Assembly (NCBI GenBank): GCA_016165875.1
Contig: JABBOT010000017.1
Span: 7,501-71,500, forward strand
Reading direction: 5' to 3'
Source of the DNA: Acanthopleura granulata
Lineage: Eukaryota > Mollusca > Polyplacophora > Chitonida > Chitonidae
DNA length: 64,000 nucleotides
Shown here: positions 49,990-61,100 of the stretch, in pieces
Layout: every line of letters begins with the position of its first letter
Position numbering within the stretch: position 1 is the first letter of the stretch
Made by a program: the position numbers and the translations under genes
Notes under the pieces: model-generated
Told to the model about the DNA's origin: nothing
Seen by the model: the letters and a program-made list of their open reading frames with translations, nothing else
Databases searched by the model: none

Positions 49990-50560
49990 CACCTGAAAAC
50001 AAGTATGGGCTAAAAGAGCACTTTCTCTGAACGAATTAAGCTGACTCGACTCTCACCTGTTTTGCAATTGTCAAGATTGTTACCTGAAGAGACTTAGTCT
50101 CACTGTAACTGTCGGAAATTTTGATGGAAGGCGCATCTTGTTAATGAAATGCTCGTGAATGGTGCATGAGAGTGCAATTCTTGTGACTGTTACCCGAAAG
50201 ATGATCGGTATTTTGCGCCGTACTCAAGAATATTTCATTTTACGACGGCATTATGATGCATCATGATGGGAGGAAACCGGGCAGAGCCCCGGGGAAATCC
50301 ACGACCATCCGAAGGTTGCTGGCTGACTGTTACCCGAAAGAATACTTATTCCAAGTGCAATTCTCGTGATTGTTACTCGAAAAAGTACTTATTCTTAGTG
50401 CATTTCTCACCAGTGCATTTCCTGAAAGAGAGCTTACTGTGGGCGAAATAATCCTGAGCGTTAGCTGAAAGAGTTCTTCCCTTGAGTGAAACAGTATATA
50501 GCGATCATATACTTACTCCGATTGCAGTACTCCAAAAAGTTACCCGAAACACGAGAGATT
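49990..50560. repeat. Degenerate tandem repeat, about 44 bp unit
   Basis: Repeated elements of the form 'gtgcaattctcgtgattgtt' and 'acccgaaagaatacttatt' occur at least seven times, with units of 40-60 bp. It is interrupted by the SINE at 50202-50323. Confidence 0.75.
50202..50323 (-). mobile_element. 5'-truncated SINE with an 18-bp target-site duplication
   Basis: TGACTGTTACCCGAAAGA flanks the copy exactly at 50184-50201 and 50324-50341. The copy covers the 3' end and body ('gccgtactcaagaatatttc' to 'aggttgctggc') and lacks the tRNA-like head. It landed in the 44-bp tandem repeat; the repeat unit itself could also supply flanking similarity, but not 18 exact bases at both edges by the rest of the array's divergence. 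Confidence 0.85.
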
Positions 50561-51625
50561 GTTTATTAATTCTGTTATAGCGGAAACGCTGGTGATTAAC
50601 CCGGTACGTCATTACATATAATATCTTGAGCTTTCATTCCAAGAGATACTTATTCATTCTTATCTAGTTTTTCTGCCTGGAAAGAAGCCATCAATCAGTT
50701 TACAGCGATTAATAATACAAACGGGTTAATTCTACAATTACGGGGCACACAAGTACACATTACTTCTAGGGTATATGAGAATAAATCCGTCATGTGGCAA
50801 TATAGATTTGCTCCAGGGAAAGAAGTGTGATCAAAGTTGTGCAAACAGCGAATGCTCGGTATATTCTTGGTTATCTTTTAGAAAATATGGGAGGCAAAGA
50901 TCATTGCTCGGGTTACGAACTTTTTTCTCCTGATAGCAATTGTTCAGCCTCTGCTTCTACTTTACGACATTTAAATGGCGAGCTTGCATGCAGCTTATGT
51001 GAAACGCAACCTTGATTTACTCGTCGCTTTGAACGAGCTCTTGTCGTCACCACCCTCGTCGCCATCCAACCAAGAGACATCCTTCACAAAAAAGGTTCCA
51101 TCAAAAATTTACGACTCGCTCAAATCTCTTTTTTGTTCTCCGTCGAGTTCGTCAAATATTCTCTTTCTTTCGATGTCGCCGAACGCTCACGGAGCTCACC
51201 GAGTGGCGCGATAGGCCCGAGGCAACGTCGCGTGACCCGTCTGATTATCTTACCGGGTTCTCGACGAGGTCCGCTATCAAACTACGACATTAACTGCCGC
51301 GATCTGTTTTGTTAAATATTTTACAAGGTGTGTTTGTAAATTACCTCTGCTGCCTTTATATACACCCACTGGTACCCGATATGACTCCACTTGAATGGTA
51401 AATAATCTTTATTCCTGCACATCCATTCCTTCAGAGCTCCGCAATCGATCCCTGCGCTTTGAGCGACCTCGGCCCGGACGACAGCTATTCGGCACACCCT
51501 GACAAATAACTGCCAAAAAAAATAACCTCTGCAGCGTTACAAATGTTCATGGAACAAAGTTATAGTAATAAAAAATATCAAGGTGAAAAGTAGGTATTTG
51601 TATCGTTTTCTGGTATTGGGGATAG
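50561..51625. other. Intergenic, with promoter-like signals
   Basis: On the - strand TGTAACG at 51541, AATAAA at 51408-51413 and a TATATAAAG box at 51354-51362 occur in a more GC-rich block (51000-51541). This could be an old LTR or an independent promoter. Open frames at 50975-51315 on + overlap and carry no domain. No target duplication found. Confidence 0.3.
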
Positions 51626-51672
51626 ATCGTTGAGTGTATAGCGTGGTAAAGCACTGATGCAATCAAATAAAT
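51626..51672 (+). mobile_element. tRNA-derived SINE, degraded 3' end
   Basis: 'cgttgagtgtatagcgtg' and 'atgcaatcaaataaatc' resemble the family's 3' end only. Confidence 0.45.
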
Positions 51673-52647
51673 CTTTACAACCAAAAGTAATTTGGGCTTA
51701 AGCCGTGCAGTTTAGTGGTCATATATCGCTGTTTTTAATATCATTTTGGGAAAGCTGATAACTCATACATTACAGAAAGATAAACTATGCTGTATGGTGC
51801 TGTCTTGTTTGATCTTCGTGTCGCACTCTATGAAGGACCAATCGTTTCCTGCTTCATTTGTATGCTAATAAATCTATGTGGCTGATCAGGTCTAAATGAG
51901 GTCGATGTTCAGCCCACTCTGAGGGTGTGTTTTGTTCTGCACATGGAAGTTATGATGTTTGCGCCCGTTATACCCGAATGAACTTAAATCAAACAAATAA
52001 ATATACGTATAGAGGGCCATCTAAGTTATACAAAGTGTTACTTAAATCTTTGGAGTTGTACCTTTCGACCTAAGCATTCAGTATAAGAAAGTATAAGAAA
52101 GATATTTATAATCCTCAAAGTCTATTTACCATTGCTTAAACAAAAGATAGGTCCATGTCTCAACACTGCAAGCCGTTTGTCCATCACAAGGTCCTATTTT
52201 GGTGAGAATTCCGCTGACTCTGAAGAGGTCATGACTTCAATACATCACAATAAGAGCCATTTATGACCGCTGCATCTTTAAGAGGTCTCTTGGAGATAGC
52301 AATAAAACAGCACAAGCTTTGGAATATTTTGGTTGGATTTTCCATACGTTTTTAGTGGTAGAGACTTTAAAGCACATAAACCTGTTTATAAGGTGGAGGC
52401 CTTCTGACTTGTAAACCACCAATTCAGGTTAACGTTATGTATATAGCATGTTGTACGTAATGAAAGCATTGAACCTTAATTAACAGAAAATAATGGAGCG
52501 TCGATTTCATGCGAAAAATGCCATGCGGCGATGTTACCACACAATGACGTTTACGATGTCAATTGATGCATTTTGATCAATTGCACATAATCTCGATTTA
52601 GGCCAAATATCGCGATAGACCTAGCTCGGCCCAAGCGCTTGTTCGGT
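51673..52647. other. AT-rich intergenic sequence
   Basis: No gene or repeat recognised. Confidence 0.35.
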
Positions 52648-52755
52648 CGTACGCCTGCCAACAACCTGTGCATGGTCGCGGGTTTTCCCCCTGGTTCTAC
52701 CCAATTTCTATCCATTGGCTGGCATCGTACAAGTGAAGCATTGTTATATATTTTT
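52648..52755 (+). mobile_element. tRNA-derived SINE, diverged body
   Basis: 'cgcctgccaacaacctgtgc', 'tggtcgcgggttttccccct' and 'ggctggcatcgtacaagtga' match the SINE body in order; head and tail are lost. Confidence 0.7.
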
Positions 52756-53864
52756 GCATTATTTTATTATTTACGTTTAAGAATTTGCTATGCAGTTATA
52801 AATTCGACCATCGAATTAAGTGTTCAAATCAAACCCCGCAATCTTTACCAAGAGAAGATTAGAGTAATTTTTTGTACAAAGACAAAATATATTAGTCATC
52901 TGTAATTTCGCCGATCGTCATGAACACCATTTAGAGCAATTATGTAATTACACGAATGAAATTTTCTGAAATGACCTATAAGGTGCTTAGAAATATGTAA
53001 AAATAGAATGCCTTTAAACACGGACCATTACTAACTAGCTGTCACAACATTCCTTGAATAAGAAAGAACGATGTATATCATTGCGCAACACGAAACCCTC
53101 AACCAACGAAAGTGCTACAGTATCCGCTCAAGCTCAAGGCGGAGATACTAGAATACGCTGCGTTCCTGTGTGGAGATCGACAGTCTATGGCGAGCGAGTA
53201 CATATCTCACCCCATGGAATGATGGGAACAAATCACACGCACGGATTTGCTCTGGCAACACAAGAGAGCTATAGTCTGAGAGTGTTTGATTTGTTATCAA
53301 AGTCACAGACTCTCTGTCCATCAATTTTTAATCCGTTATCAGCTCTGTAAGCTTGTTCAATAGGTTCGTCAGAGAGAATTCAAATGTCTCTCTGAGAAGC
53401 CCCTATACCTGTGGCCATGTTCAGTTTTATACAGTTACGCGAAAGGTATGGAAAATAAAAAGCGCACGTTTGAGTGCGATTTTTATTCACCGTAAATTGT
53501 TTTCAATATATAGAAAAATATGTTTACCCTACAATCCCTTTTATACAGCCCATAGCCACACATGCAATGTGGAAAAATATATTTTAGAACGTTTTGAAGG
53601 GGCAACTTTCAAGAGGCCGTATCCGTGTCTATACAATTGGAGACACGCTGTTTGGTCCTTTTATGGGAATGCTTTGACAAATCAATACGCTGCCAGTTTT
53701 AATGAGCAGCCGTAGAAACTAAGGGTGATTTGTTTGAAGGGAAAGCAAATGTAAAGGTAAAGTAAAAATATTAGAAACATCATTCAAGCCTGTTTCTCAA
53801 AAAGAAACCTGAACGTATTTAGTTAGATTTTCTTTTTCAATGACCTAAAGGCGGTCGGTTGGGG
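52756..53864. other. Intergenic, no gene seen
   Basis: Overlapping + frames (53054-53350, 53353-53715) lack motifs and are probably chance. Confidence 0.35.
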
Positions 53865-54060
53865 GCGTGGTTCAATGGGGTTATTGACATCTAAAATCTA
53901 GACACACGGTGCGGGGTTCATTGGACTCACTGACCCTCTAAACACCAGACACACGGGGCGGGGTTCATTGGGCTCACTGGCATCAAAACACTAGACACAC
54001 GGAGCGGGATTCATTGGGCTCAGACATCTAAACACCAGACACACTTCATTGGGCTCACTA
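53865..54060. repeat. 46-47-bp GC-rich minisatellite, about 4.5 copies
   Basis: The unit reads 'gcggggttcattgggctcac' then 'ctaaacaccagacacacgg', with copy starts near 53865, 53911, 53958 and 54004 and a shortened last copy. Confidence 0.9.
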
Positions 54061-54977
54061 GAGAGAGCCCCATTCCTCGATTCAAAAATAAAAGTAGTGT
54101 ATCCAAGTAAATAGGCCCTGTGTAATACGGTGCATGTCCTTCGATGACTAAAGGAAGCAAGTGCTGTAAGAAATATTTGCCAAGCTGAGATTTTGCTTGT
54201 CTCTCCAAAATACTTTGTAACGCTGTTAAAGTCGTGAATCGATTTAGTAAAGCATAAAAATAGGTTTTGACGAAATATGGTTGATACTAATTTGATATTC
54301 AGAAGCAAATAAAAAATGTTGGTCATCAAAAGTTTGAATGTTACTTACTTCTTTTTATCGTTGATGACATTGCGTCAGTCTGGCACCAGAAGTTACAGGT
54401 GCCTTTGTCGCAAATGATTTCAGCTGCAGTGAATCAGTACATGGTATTTATCCCATTTGTTCAAAGCTACATACATCTATCGAGCATGTTTCACTTATAC
54501 GTTTGAAGCAGCGATGCTATGAGGTCTGAACAAACGACTCCGTTTGTGTTGGATTGAATTTGTGTACAATTGTGGCTTAACGCCATATACTTCAGAATTT
54601 TTCACTACGATATATGATGGTTTAATGGGTGGTAGAAGTAGTCCGAAAGTCCAAATATTGACCTTTCATCTGTTCTTTATTAAGTTTGTGCATAGAACTG
54701 GAACTTAAGAATAAATCTTTTATAATTATTATTTCTCCAAATCCTCGCACCCTGTTCTGAGGTATTTAAGCCTAATATTAATATCTGACCCGTTCTTAAG
54801 TGGATTTGGGCATGGAGTTGTGAACTGGGAACATAAAAATTGACTTCCAGTGGTCAGGTTGTCACAGATATCGCATGGCCGATAACATTAATTTCGGGTT
54901 AATTTGAACTCCACATATAGCTGTGCATGGGTACCGTACTTAAGCATGTCCATTTTGGAGTTTTCAGCCCTAGTTCT
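54061..54977. other. Intergenic, no gene seen
   Basis: AT-rich; nothing recognised. Confidence 0.35.
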
Positions 54978-55140
54978 ATATTTATTTATTTATTTACTTA
55001 CTTGATTGGTGTTTTAGGCCATACTCAAGAATATTTCACTTCTACAACAGCGGCCAGCAATATAGAGGGAGTAAACCGGGCAGCACCTGGAGAAACTCAT
55101 GATAAATTCGATAAACCTTTGCCAGCTCCCGGACTTATTA
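54978..55140 (-). mobile_element. tRNA-derived SINE, diverged
   Basis: Tail units, 'cttgattggtgttttaggcc', 'actcaagaatatttcactt' and 'gcggccagcaatatagaggg' on +; the head is lost. Confidence 0.8.
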
Positions 55141-55544
55141 TCGGAGTGCTCGGGGAGAATGACGACATCTTCCCACTGGTGAGGTACTTAAATATGGACA
55201 TCATATGTCGTCTGTAGTAGAAACTAAGTATACTGCACTGGCAAATGTACTGGAATCCAACAACGGAGTATGAGTATAAACTCTTTTTAATACTGAAGGT
55301 GTGCCATGTCACCTGTTTACAATGTTAAGCAACTATTTTGACTACTTTGAAAATAGTTTCAGGAAAATTATTTAGAATACACGACTGATGAAAACATTGA
55401 AGAGCTGAAGGTTTGTGAACTTACGAAGTTCTCAAGGGAAAGACCTCGTAAAAATGAACAAGGGTGAGTGACAAGGCCATTACAAACTCCATATGGAAAA
55501 ATCTTCACTGAATTTTCTAGATTTTTCTTTCACCAAAATAAATG

Positions 55545-55645
55545 CAGTCAATATTTTGATAGTATGGTGGGTTTTATGGACTATATCGACAATGTGGTTC
55601 ACCAGTGACGTCACACAAATCTTTGTACACCTCTGTGTTAGGCCC
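55545..55645 (+). repeat. Low-copy dispersed repeat, copy 1
   Basis: 'gtcaatattttgatagtatg', 'ggttttatggactatatcg' and 'caccagtgacgtcac' are shared with 56625-56705 (+) and, reversed, with 56828-56905. Confidence 0.5.
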
Positions 55646-56285
55646 TGAATATTGTTCTTGTGAAGAGTACTCCTGACATGTTTGTCTGTGCATGGAAACG
55701 CTTATATACCATTAAAGTTCTGCTTTAAGGCTATAAAAATGTCGAAAGTTCTTCAAAGAACATCCTGAAAACACTGAAAATTTTTTATTAATGCCTAATA
55801 TTACTTTTTAATGTAGAACATGATCCGCCTTAATACAACAGTAACTCTCTGATAAGCAAGATGCCAATTTGGAATTAAAGATTTCAAATAATACTTCATC
55901 ATGCTAATGGAAAAGACATTAAAAGTATGGTATGGTACTGTACACAGAATTTTGTCTTTTCCTACATGCTCATAACTGCATATCACACTGACAGGTGATA
56001 GGAAAAACGACCTAGCCTTGGGCACAGGGCTCAGGCATTCCCTTTAACAGTCAGATAACTGGCAAGAAATTCAAAAATGGGGAAACGAGTATGAATGCAC
56101 TCTACAGAATACAAAAGAAAAAATGAACATTGCATCTGGATGCAAGACAAAACAATACAATGGATAAATTTCAATAAAAAGATCTAAACTTAAAAAGAAC
56201 TCTTGTGAACAGACAAGAAAAGTTGAAACCCTAAAATACAACTGGTATGACCAGAAGTAACAAGGTTGCATGTTTTTCAAGTTCT
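55646..56285. other. AT-rich intergenic sequence
   Basis: Nothing recognised. Confidence 0.35.
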
Positions 56286-56425
56286 TCTATTTATTTATAT
56301 ATCTGATAGGTGTTTCACGCAGTACTCCAGAATATTTCTCATAGTCCTGCCAGCACTATTGTGGGAGGAAACCAGGCCATGCCTTTGGGAATCCATGACG
56401 ATCTGCAAGTTGTTGGTGAAACTCT
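56286..56425 (-). mobile_element. tRNA-derived SINE, 3' half
   Basis: 'tctgataggtgtttcacgca', 'gtactccagaatatttctca' and 'gtgggaggaaaccaggccat' on +; the body ends in 'atctgcaagttgttggtg'. Confidence 0.8.
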
Positions 56426-56624
56426 TTCAAAATATTCTGCAAAAGTTGAACGACCTTCACTTCTTGTATTACCATTCCACATGCTGTAGACCATGGACCC
56501 TACACAAGATGGTGCTAACCACATGCTTAAGGAACACGACATAGATATGGCGCCAGCAGAAAGTCCACTGAAAGAAAAAGTTACCAGTGATGTTTTTAGG
56601 TATTTGTTTTCACCTGTATAAATG

Positions 56625-56905
56625 CTGTCAAATATCTTGAGAGTAAGGCAGGCCGTATGGACCATAATGGTTATGTTCATGGGCAATGAAGTCAAACAAC
56701 TTTCTCTGCACCTTATAGTGTTCACTTCTAAATGCAATCCAAGTGAACTTTGGTGTAATATGTACTGTATTTGAAAACGAAAAGGCAAATCTGACAACAA
56801 ATAGCTCTTTCAGGGCATGGCAAATATGGATGATGTGACATCACTGGCACCACACATCATGAATATGGTCCATAAGGCCCACAATACAAAGCATATGACT
56901 GTATT
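56625..56905. repeat. Imperfect inverted repeat (MITE-like fold-back)
   Basis: The left arm (about 56630-56705, around 'gtatggaccataatggttat') and the reverse complement of 56828-56905 ('ccttatggaccatattcatg') are about 70% alike by eye over 60 bp, with a spacer of about 120 bp. A third, direct copy is at 55545. No target duplication was found. Confidence 0.4.
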
Positions 56906-57980
56906 AGCTTGATGAATAAAAAAATCTAAAATAGTAATTAAAAATATTTTCACACACAGTTTTCCGTGGTGATTCTTGTGATCATAATGCTAATGATATA
57001 AACTAATTGATTGGTTGAATGATTGAGAGACTTTTGCCCATTGTTTTTGGTGTTCTGATTGGCTCATTCTTTTAGGACTTCTGATTGGTCCATTCTTTCA
57101 GGTCTTCTGACTTGTCAATTACTTATGATTATAGAGAGTACATGTAGGACATCCATTTATAGTTGGTCAAACAAATACATGTAAATAGTAGGTTTCCTTG
57201 GGCTCAAGTGACTAGAAATCCATATCTTAAACTCTTAACAGGTTTATACATAAAGGGGATGAAACAAGGGAAATTTATTTTAAATTTTGTTTGGCAACCT
57301 TACTTAAAACTCAACAACGATACCCACAAAACATCTGAACCACAAAATCATCACTATGTTCCCTCAATTCCTTGGAAAATTCCATAATGTTGACACAGTG
57401 TGGCAGTTATACTGTTTAACACAAAATACTAATGAAAAGCATACATCATACATAGAATATTCTCGCAACACTATATCAATTTGTATACACATAATACCTT
57501 AATATAAGCTATGATACAAAGTGTAAAATATATCAAGTTTCATAAAAGTGATTCTCTGAGCAAAAAAGACAAGATTTCAATAACATATTCAGATCACAGT
57601 GTCATGTGGTAACAGATTCTTCTAAGAAAATGAAGGTGAAATCAATGACAGCCTCCTAACCTATAACCAAGATTAGTATTAAATTATACAAAAAGCAGCA
57701 AACAAATGTCTTTCGCATATGCATGGTAAAAGCATCTTGAAATCTAAATGGGAAGGACTTATTTATGTTTTGCATAAAATTCCAAACAAATAATAGTTTA
57801 CCCGTCCATAATCAAAATAGTAGGCCTACAAACAATCAAGAGTTGGTTCTTTCTAAGTGTCACTGTTATGAACTGAATTAACTCTGACATTAATGAGCCT
57901 GACAATACTGAGAAATCAAGGGGGGAAATAGAGATCTAGTCAAAATAAGAGATTAAAACACATATCCTTGTTGTTTTGAG
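56906..57980 (-). other. Probable 3' UTR and flank of the membrane-protein gene
   Basis: Downstream of the TAA at 57981-57983. An AATAAA on - lies at 57274-57279, about 700 nt from the stop, and is one candidate polyadenylation signal. No other feature seen. Confidence 0.35.
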
Positions 57981-58116
57981 TTACACTTCAGTGTCATTAA
58001 CAACATCGCAGATCATCACATATATGTCAAATCCCACAGCAAACCCAAAATACAAAGGCATTAAGTACTGGAGGTAGTAAACCCAGTCTGGCAATGGTAA
58101 TGGGATGTGGAGATTT
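57981..58116 (-). CDS. Membrane-protein gene, terminal coding exon
   Basis: Acceptor CCTCTTACAG, AG at 58117-58118. The exon starts with one base that completes GG|A (Gly) and reads NLHIPLPLPDWVYYLQYLMP, then the last hydrophobic stretch, ending DVVNDTEV and TAA at 57981-57983. Confidence 0.85.
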
Positions 58117-61100
58117 CTGTAAGAGGACAAAAATCAAACAGTTAACTGTGTGATCAGTTGTGAACAGACAAAATATTTATTGATTTACTGCTATATATAT
58201 ATTTACATATAGTAGTTGACTCTGTACTCAAGAACATATTACTCATATGATGGCGACCAGTACTAAGGTGGGAAGAAACCAGGTAGAGCCCAGGGGAAAA
58301 CCAATGACCATCTGCAGGCTGCTGGCAGACTTTCTTACGTATGACCAGAAAGGAAGCCAGCACGAGCTGGAGTTGAACTCAGAGCAACCACTTTGGTGAG
58401 AGGCTCCTGGGTCACTGTATTGCACTAGCATGCTAACCACTAGGCCACTGATGTCCAATGGTAGACACAAGTGGCATGTACATAATATTACACAGGATTT
58501 GTGACACGGCACCTGAAAAGGCTTTCAGAATGTCTTCTTTTTTTGTGCTGAAGGGAAGGATACCTCTCCATCGTTGTAACACATTTCATTACAACATGCA
58601 CTTGAACATAACATGGTCACAAATGTGACTCCAAAATTTTTCACTAAGTTGTTGTTCCACACACGATTTCAAAAGCCTACCACTTATTATTCAATGATAC
58701 CCATGACATTGAGGTGATTTGGCTTACAACATCCAGAGTCACAATGTGTTCATCCCTACATTAATAATGTCCCACACAAGCAGCGGTTGGAGAACTTCAT
58801 GCAACACGCTTCTCTTATAACCCAGTAGGCAGATCTGTACCCCAACGTTGTAAAGAGGAAGGGGTGTATCTCACACTTATATCTTACCCAAAACAATTCC
58901 TTTTGGTAGCTCTCTGCATCATGAGGAAAAGAAAGAAGCCACTCTGTATGTTGAGGCTCAGGGAAGCAAACTTCTCTAAAATCTGGACAAAGCCCTGGGG
59001 ATAAAGGAGAAAATCGATTCTCTCACATAACAGGCTGGGAAAAGCCAGCATTTGATTGGTGGGATGACGAATGATGGAACTACTTCAGAAACTGATGATA
59101 CTCCTCCAACTTGTAAAAGACACTTTGCTAAACACAAAATAGGATAAGTACAGGGAAACCTTTCTTCATTGGCATATTTGATATTAAAGTTTAATTATGC
59201 CATAGAAAATATCTGCGACAAATGAAGTGCATAAACATTTATTGCCAAGCGAGGCATCGATCACACACCAGAGCAAACAAGTGCAATTACAAACAAGCAG
59301 GAACAGATCCAATCATAAATGATCACATCAACCAAAATATAACTGTGACATAATATAACAATCAAGGCATACATGACAATCAAAATTATGAATTTGAGGA
59401 CAATTAAGCATTTTCACAGCGTCAAGAGTATAAAACAGCTAACATCTGGTGAGTTACTGATGAACTTTCTCATGTGTAACAGACAATATACTTGTGGAAG
59501 AAAAGCAGCCTCCAGAAAGCTTCATGCAAGACCACACAAGAATCCAGTTTATAGCTTTGTGCCACAACTGGATGTCAAGAGAAAAGGATGTAGGTAAATG
59601 TTACAAACTGCCTGACTGAGAATGACATTATATCCACATCTCAGGCTCCCTGCTGAGTGAATGACAAGCACCATTACAATGCAGCCATGACCAGCTCGAC
59701 TTTCATTTTTTAAAAAATATGACTGTACATTTATTCATATTTCACCTCCTTATTTATTGAGTGTAGTAAATACAATGCAGTTTAATGCACTTTCACTTTC
59801 CGTTTCAATGTTTTCTCATCTTGATTTTAAGCTATATAAGTCATCAAGGCCATAACTTACCTTAGGATTTGCCACGGCTATACAAAACACAACCCCAAAG
59901 GCCAAAAGTGAGAGGACAGAGCCACAAACACTGAAAAGAGAGTATTTATATATTTCCATGTTACACTCTACTGAATAAGAACCGACAGCTTCTGCAAACT
60001 CTTGTACATTTGGGATACTTATTCTGTATTGTAATGAAGAAATCATTTATACACTTTTGTGAAAATTAAGACCCAAAACCAAGATATTTAGCGGAAAATT
60101 AATTATAATCACTGGCTCGTGCACACCAGAAAGTCACAAGGCACAAAAACAAAAAACAAAAATAATAATACATTTTTCAGACTAAAGCAAGAAGGTGAAC
60201 AGTTGATTTTTGGATTTTACTTTCCTGACATGTAATTCATCAAAACATATCTTTCAGTAAACTGCTGACAGACAAATTTACTAACCAACCATTTAATTAT
60301 TTATCTATTTGTTTGATTGGCATTTTACGCAGTACTCAAGAATATTTCAATTATACCACATTGACCAGCATTATGGTTGAAGGAAACATGGGTAGAGTCG
60401 GGAGGAAACCCACGACCATCTGCAGGTTGCTGGGAGTGGCAACATACGGCAAGAGAGGAAGCCTACATGAAGTAAACTTTAACTCATAGCAACTGCATTG
60501 GTGGGAGGAGTCTGGGTCATCACACTGTGCTGGAGCTAACCAACTGAGCCACGGAGCACCTCAACCAACCATAACACTTGATTTAGTTACTCATGTTTTC
60601 ATCTGAATGATGTTTAAAGCTAAAATGACAGTGGCAAGCAATATGGTGGGAGCCCAGCTGAAACTCAACATCATCCCTGGGTTGCAGGCACACCTTCCCA
60701 CGTATGGCCAGGACACGCATTCAGAGGCACCAGAGTTATTGCAAGCTAATTTCCTTGGCCACCAAAACCCCTCCATAACCATTAATGATTTCCAGAGAAG
60801 CATATTTTGCCATGTAGGTTTGCCCTGTTCTTCCATATTTCTAGCTGTTCTGAAGTAAAAGAACATGTGGTTAAAACAGTATCAAAACCTCAATTAAATA
60901 ACCATGCTTGAACTTACCATTTTGTATTGCAGCAATCACAGAACCTCTTACTATGGGCCTGAAGACGAGCATTGTAAACGGCAAACTTGTCCTGACTCCA
61001 GAGAGAGTCCACTAAACCTGAAACTGATACAAAGCAGGGGAGATAATTCAGTGTAAATGGTTTGTAGACAAGCTGTGTGTATACAGCAATCTTGTCCTGA

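Noticed and set aside
56339..56800. 153-codon - frame
   Set aside because: It runs through a SINE fragment and a dispersed repeat and has no domain.
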